From: Candidatus Treponema faecavium | Lineage (GTDB): Bacteria; Spirochaetota; Spirochaetia; Treponematales; Treponemataceae | Assembly: GCA_019113455.1 (NCBI GenBank) | Contig: DXHG01000153.1 | Coordinates: 1-6,886, forward strand | Direction of reading: 5' to 3' | DNA: 6,886 nt | In this document: positions 6,114 through 6,886 of the stretch, one piece after another | Numbering within the stretch: the first letter of the stretch is position 1 | How the letters are laid out: every line of letters starts with the position of its first letter | Program-made: the position numbers and the translations under genes | The notes under the pieces: model-generated | Database searches by the model: none | What the model saw: the letters and a program-made list of their open reading frames with translations, nothing else | Told to the model about the DNA's origin: nothing

Positions 6114-6886
6114 ATGATAATGACGGATGTCTTTAATAAATTGAAAGAATTGCAGGACATTCTTTCAGAAAAATATGAATTGGAAGAACGCATACAAACC
6201 GCTCCGGGGAAATTGTCTGCGCAGGCAGAGCTGCTGGAGCGCATGAAGCGTGAATTTATCGATTTAAACACGTCATATGAAGCCTGCCGTGCAGCTGTTG
6301 CAGCGCTAAAAACAGAGTTGACTGAGGCTGAAGCAAGCAGAGAAGAAAGCGAGCGTGAGATGGACAATATCACGACGCACCGTGAGTATGAAACGCTTGA
6401 TAAAAAAATCAAAGAGGCTTCTGAAAAAGAACAGCAATTTCGCCGTGAGCTGCAGAAAGAAGAAATCGACTTGGCAGATTTGCAGGAGCAGCTGCAGCAG
6501 CATGAGGCATTGCTTGCTACTCAGGAAGCCGAACTTAACGCGGGCAAAATGAAGCAGGATGCAGAAATTGCCGGATTTAAACAGCAGCTTGAACTTCTGA
6601 ATGAGCAGGCGGCGCCGCTTATCGAAGATATAGATCCTGAGATTATCTCAAAATTTGAGCGCATTATCAAAAGCAAACATAATAAGGGGATCGTTGCAGT
6701 AAAAGGCAATGTATGCGACGGTTGTCATATGGTATTGCCGGCGCAGTTTGCAAATGAAGTTCGCTCCGGAGAAGATATAGTGTTTTGTCCGTACTGCAGC
6801 CGCATCCTGTATTATCAGGAAGCTGACGACGATACACAGTATTTTCATATGGATGATACGGGAAGTCTTGCAGATCTTGATGAAGA
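6114..6886 (+). CDS. Coiled-coil protein with C4 zinc ribbon (CT398/HP0958-like), 3' end cut by window
   Basis: The frame from ATG 6114 stays open to the window end, giving 257 complete residues without a stop. Residues about 5-165 are almost continuous charged helix (E, K, Q, L, A rich), predicting a long antiparallel coiled coil. It includes H-R-E-Y-E-T-L-D-K-K-I-K (89-100), the family's recognisable N-R-E-Y block. Next comes a zinc ribbon with C201-x2-C204 and C225-x2-C228 (V-C-D-G-C-H-M and F-C-P-Y-C-S-R), then an acidic tail running off the edge. This is the zf-RING_7/COG1579 architecture. Characterised relatives include H. pylori HP0958 (FlgZ) and Chlamydia CT398 (CdsZ), which bind sigma-54 and link to flagellar or type III export. 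Whether this one does so is inference. It lies 68 nt after rpoD, with its own candidate promoter. Family lengths suggest that little of the protein is missing. Confidence 0.88.
   Translation, partial: MIMTDVFNKLKELQDILSEKYELEERIQTAPGKLSAQAELLERMKREFIDLNTSYEACRAAVAALKTELTEAEASREESEREMDNITTHREYETLDKKIKEASEKEQQFRRELQKEEIDLADLQEQLQQHEALLATQEAELNAGKMKQDAEIAGFKQQLELLNEQAAPLIEDIDPEIISKFERIIKSKHNKGIVAVKGNVCDGCHMVLPAQFANEVRSGEDIVFCPYCSRILYYQEADDDTQYFHMDDTGSLADLDE

Overview
This window looks like an ordinary chromosomal segment of a spirochaete, most likely a Treponema with moderate G+C. Two things suggest this: the protein sequences, and the gene order mltG - dnaG - rpoD - coiled-coil/zinc-ribbon protein, which as I recall matches the T. 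pallidum TP0491-TP0494 region. That match is from memory, not from a search, and I cannot name the species. I see no mobile elements, tRNA or rRNA genes, CRISPR arrays or phage genes.

All six genes lie on the + strand and are packed like one operon. Positions 23-469 encode a small cysteine-cluster protein (YkgJ/UPF0153 type). Positions 474-1409 encode a metallo-beta-lactamase-fold hydrolase. Positions 1411-2451 encode MltG (YceG), the endolytic murein transglycosylase. Positions 2451-4271 encode DnaG primase, and 4252-6045 the primary sigma factor RpoD. From 6114 to the window end runs a coiled-coil protein with a C-terminal four-cysteine zinc ribbon, cut off by the window. Junctions are +4 nt, +1 nt, a 1-nt overlap, a 20-nt overlap and a 68-nt gap, so translational coupling is likely through rpoD. 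Nothing in the window resembles a strong rho-independent terminator, and the only sizeable gap is the 68 nt after rpoD. The operon promoter must lie upstream of the window.

The core is a variant of the macromolecular-synthesis operon. In E. coli this is rpsU-dnaG-rpoD, joining translation, replication initiation and transcription initiation. Here a cell-wall gene (mltG) occupies the place of rpsU. Two promoter-like sequences could uncouple parts of the operon. One lies inside dnaG (3522-3550) and could give rpoD its own transcript. The other lies just before the zinc-ribbon gene (6071-6099), oddly placed on top of that gene's ribosome binding site. An 11-bp perfect hairpin sits inside the hydrolase gene.

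I did not find a new multi-gene system. The main points of interest are regulatory and architectural, plus the pairing of the primary sigma gene with a member of a family whose relatives bind sigma-54.
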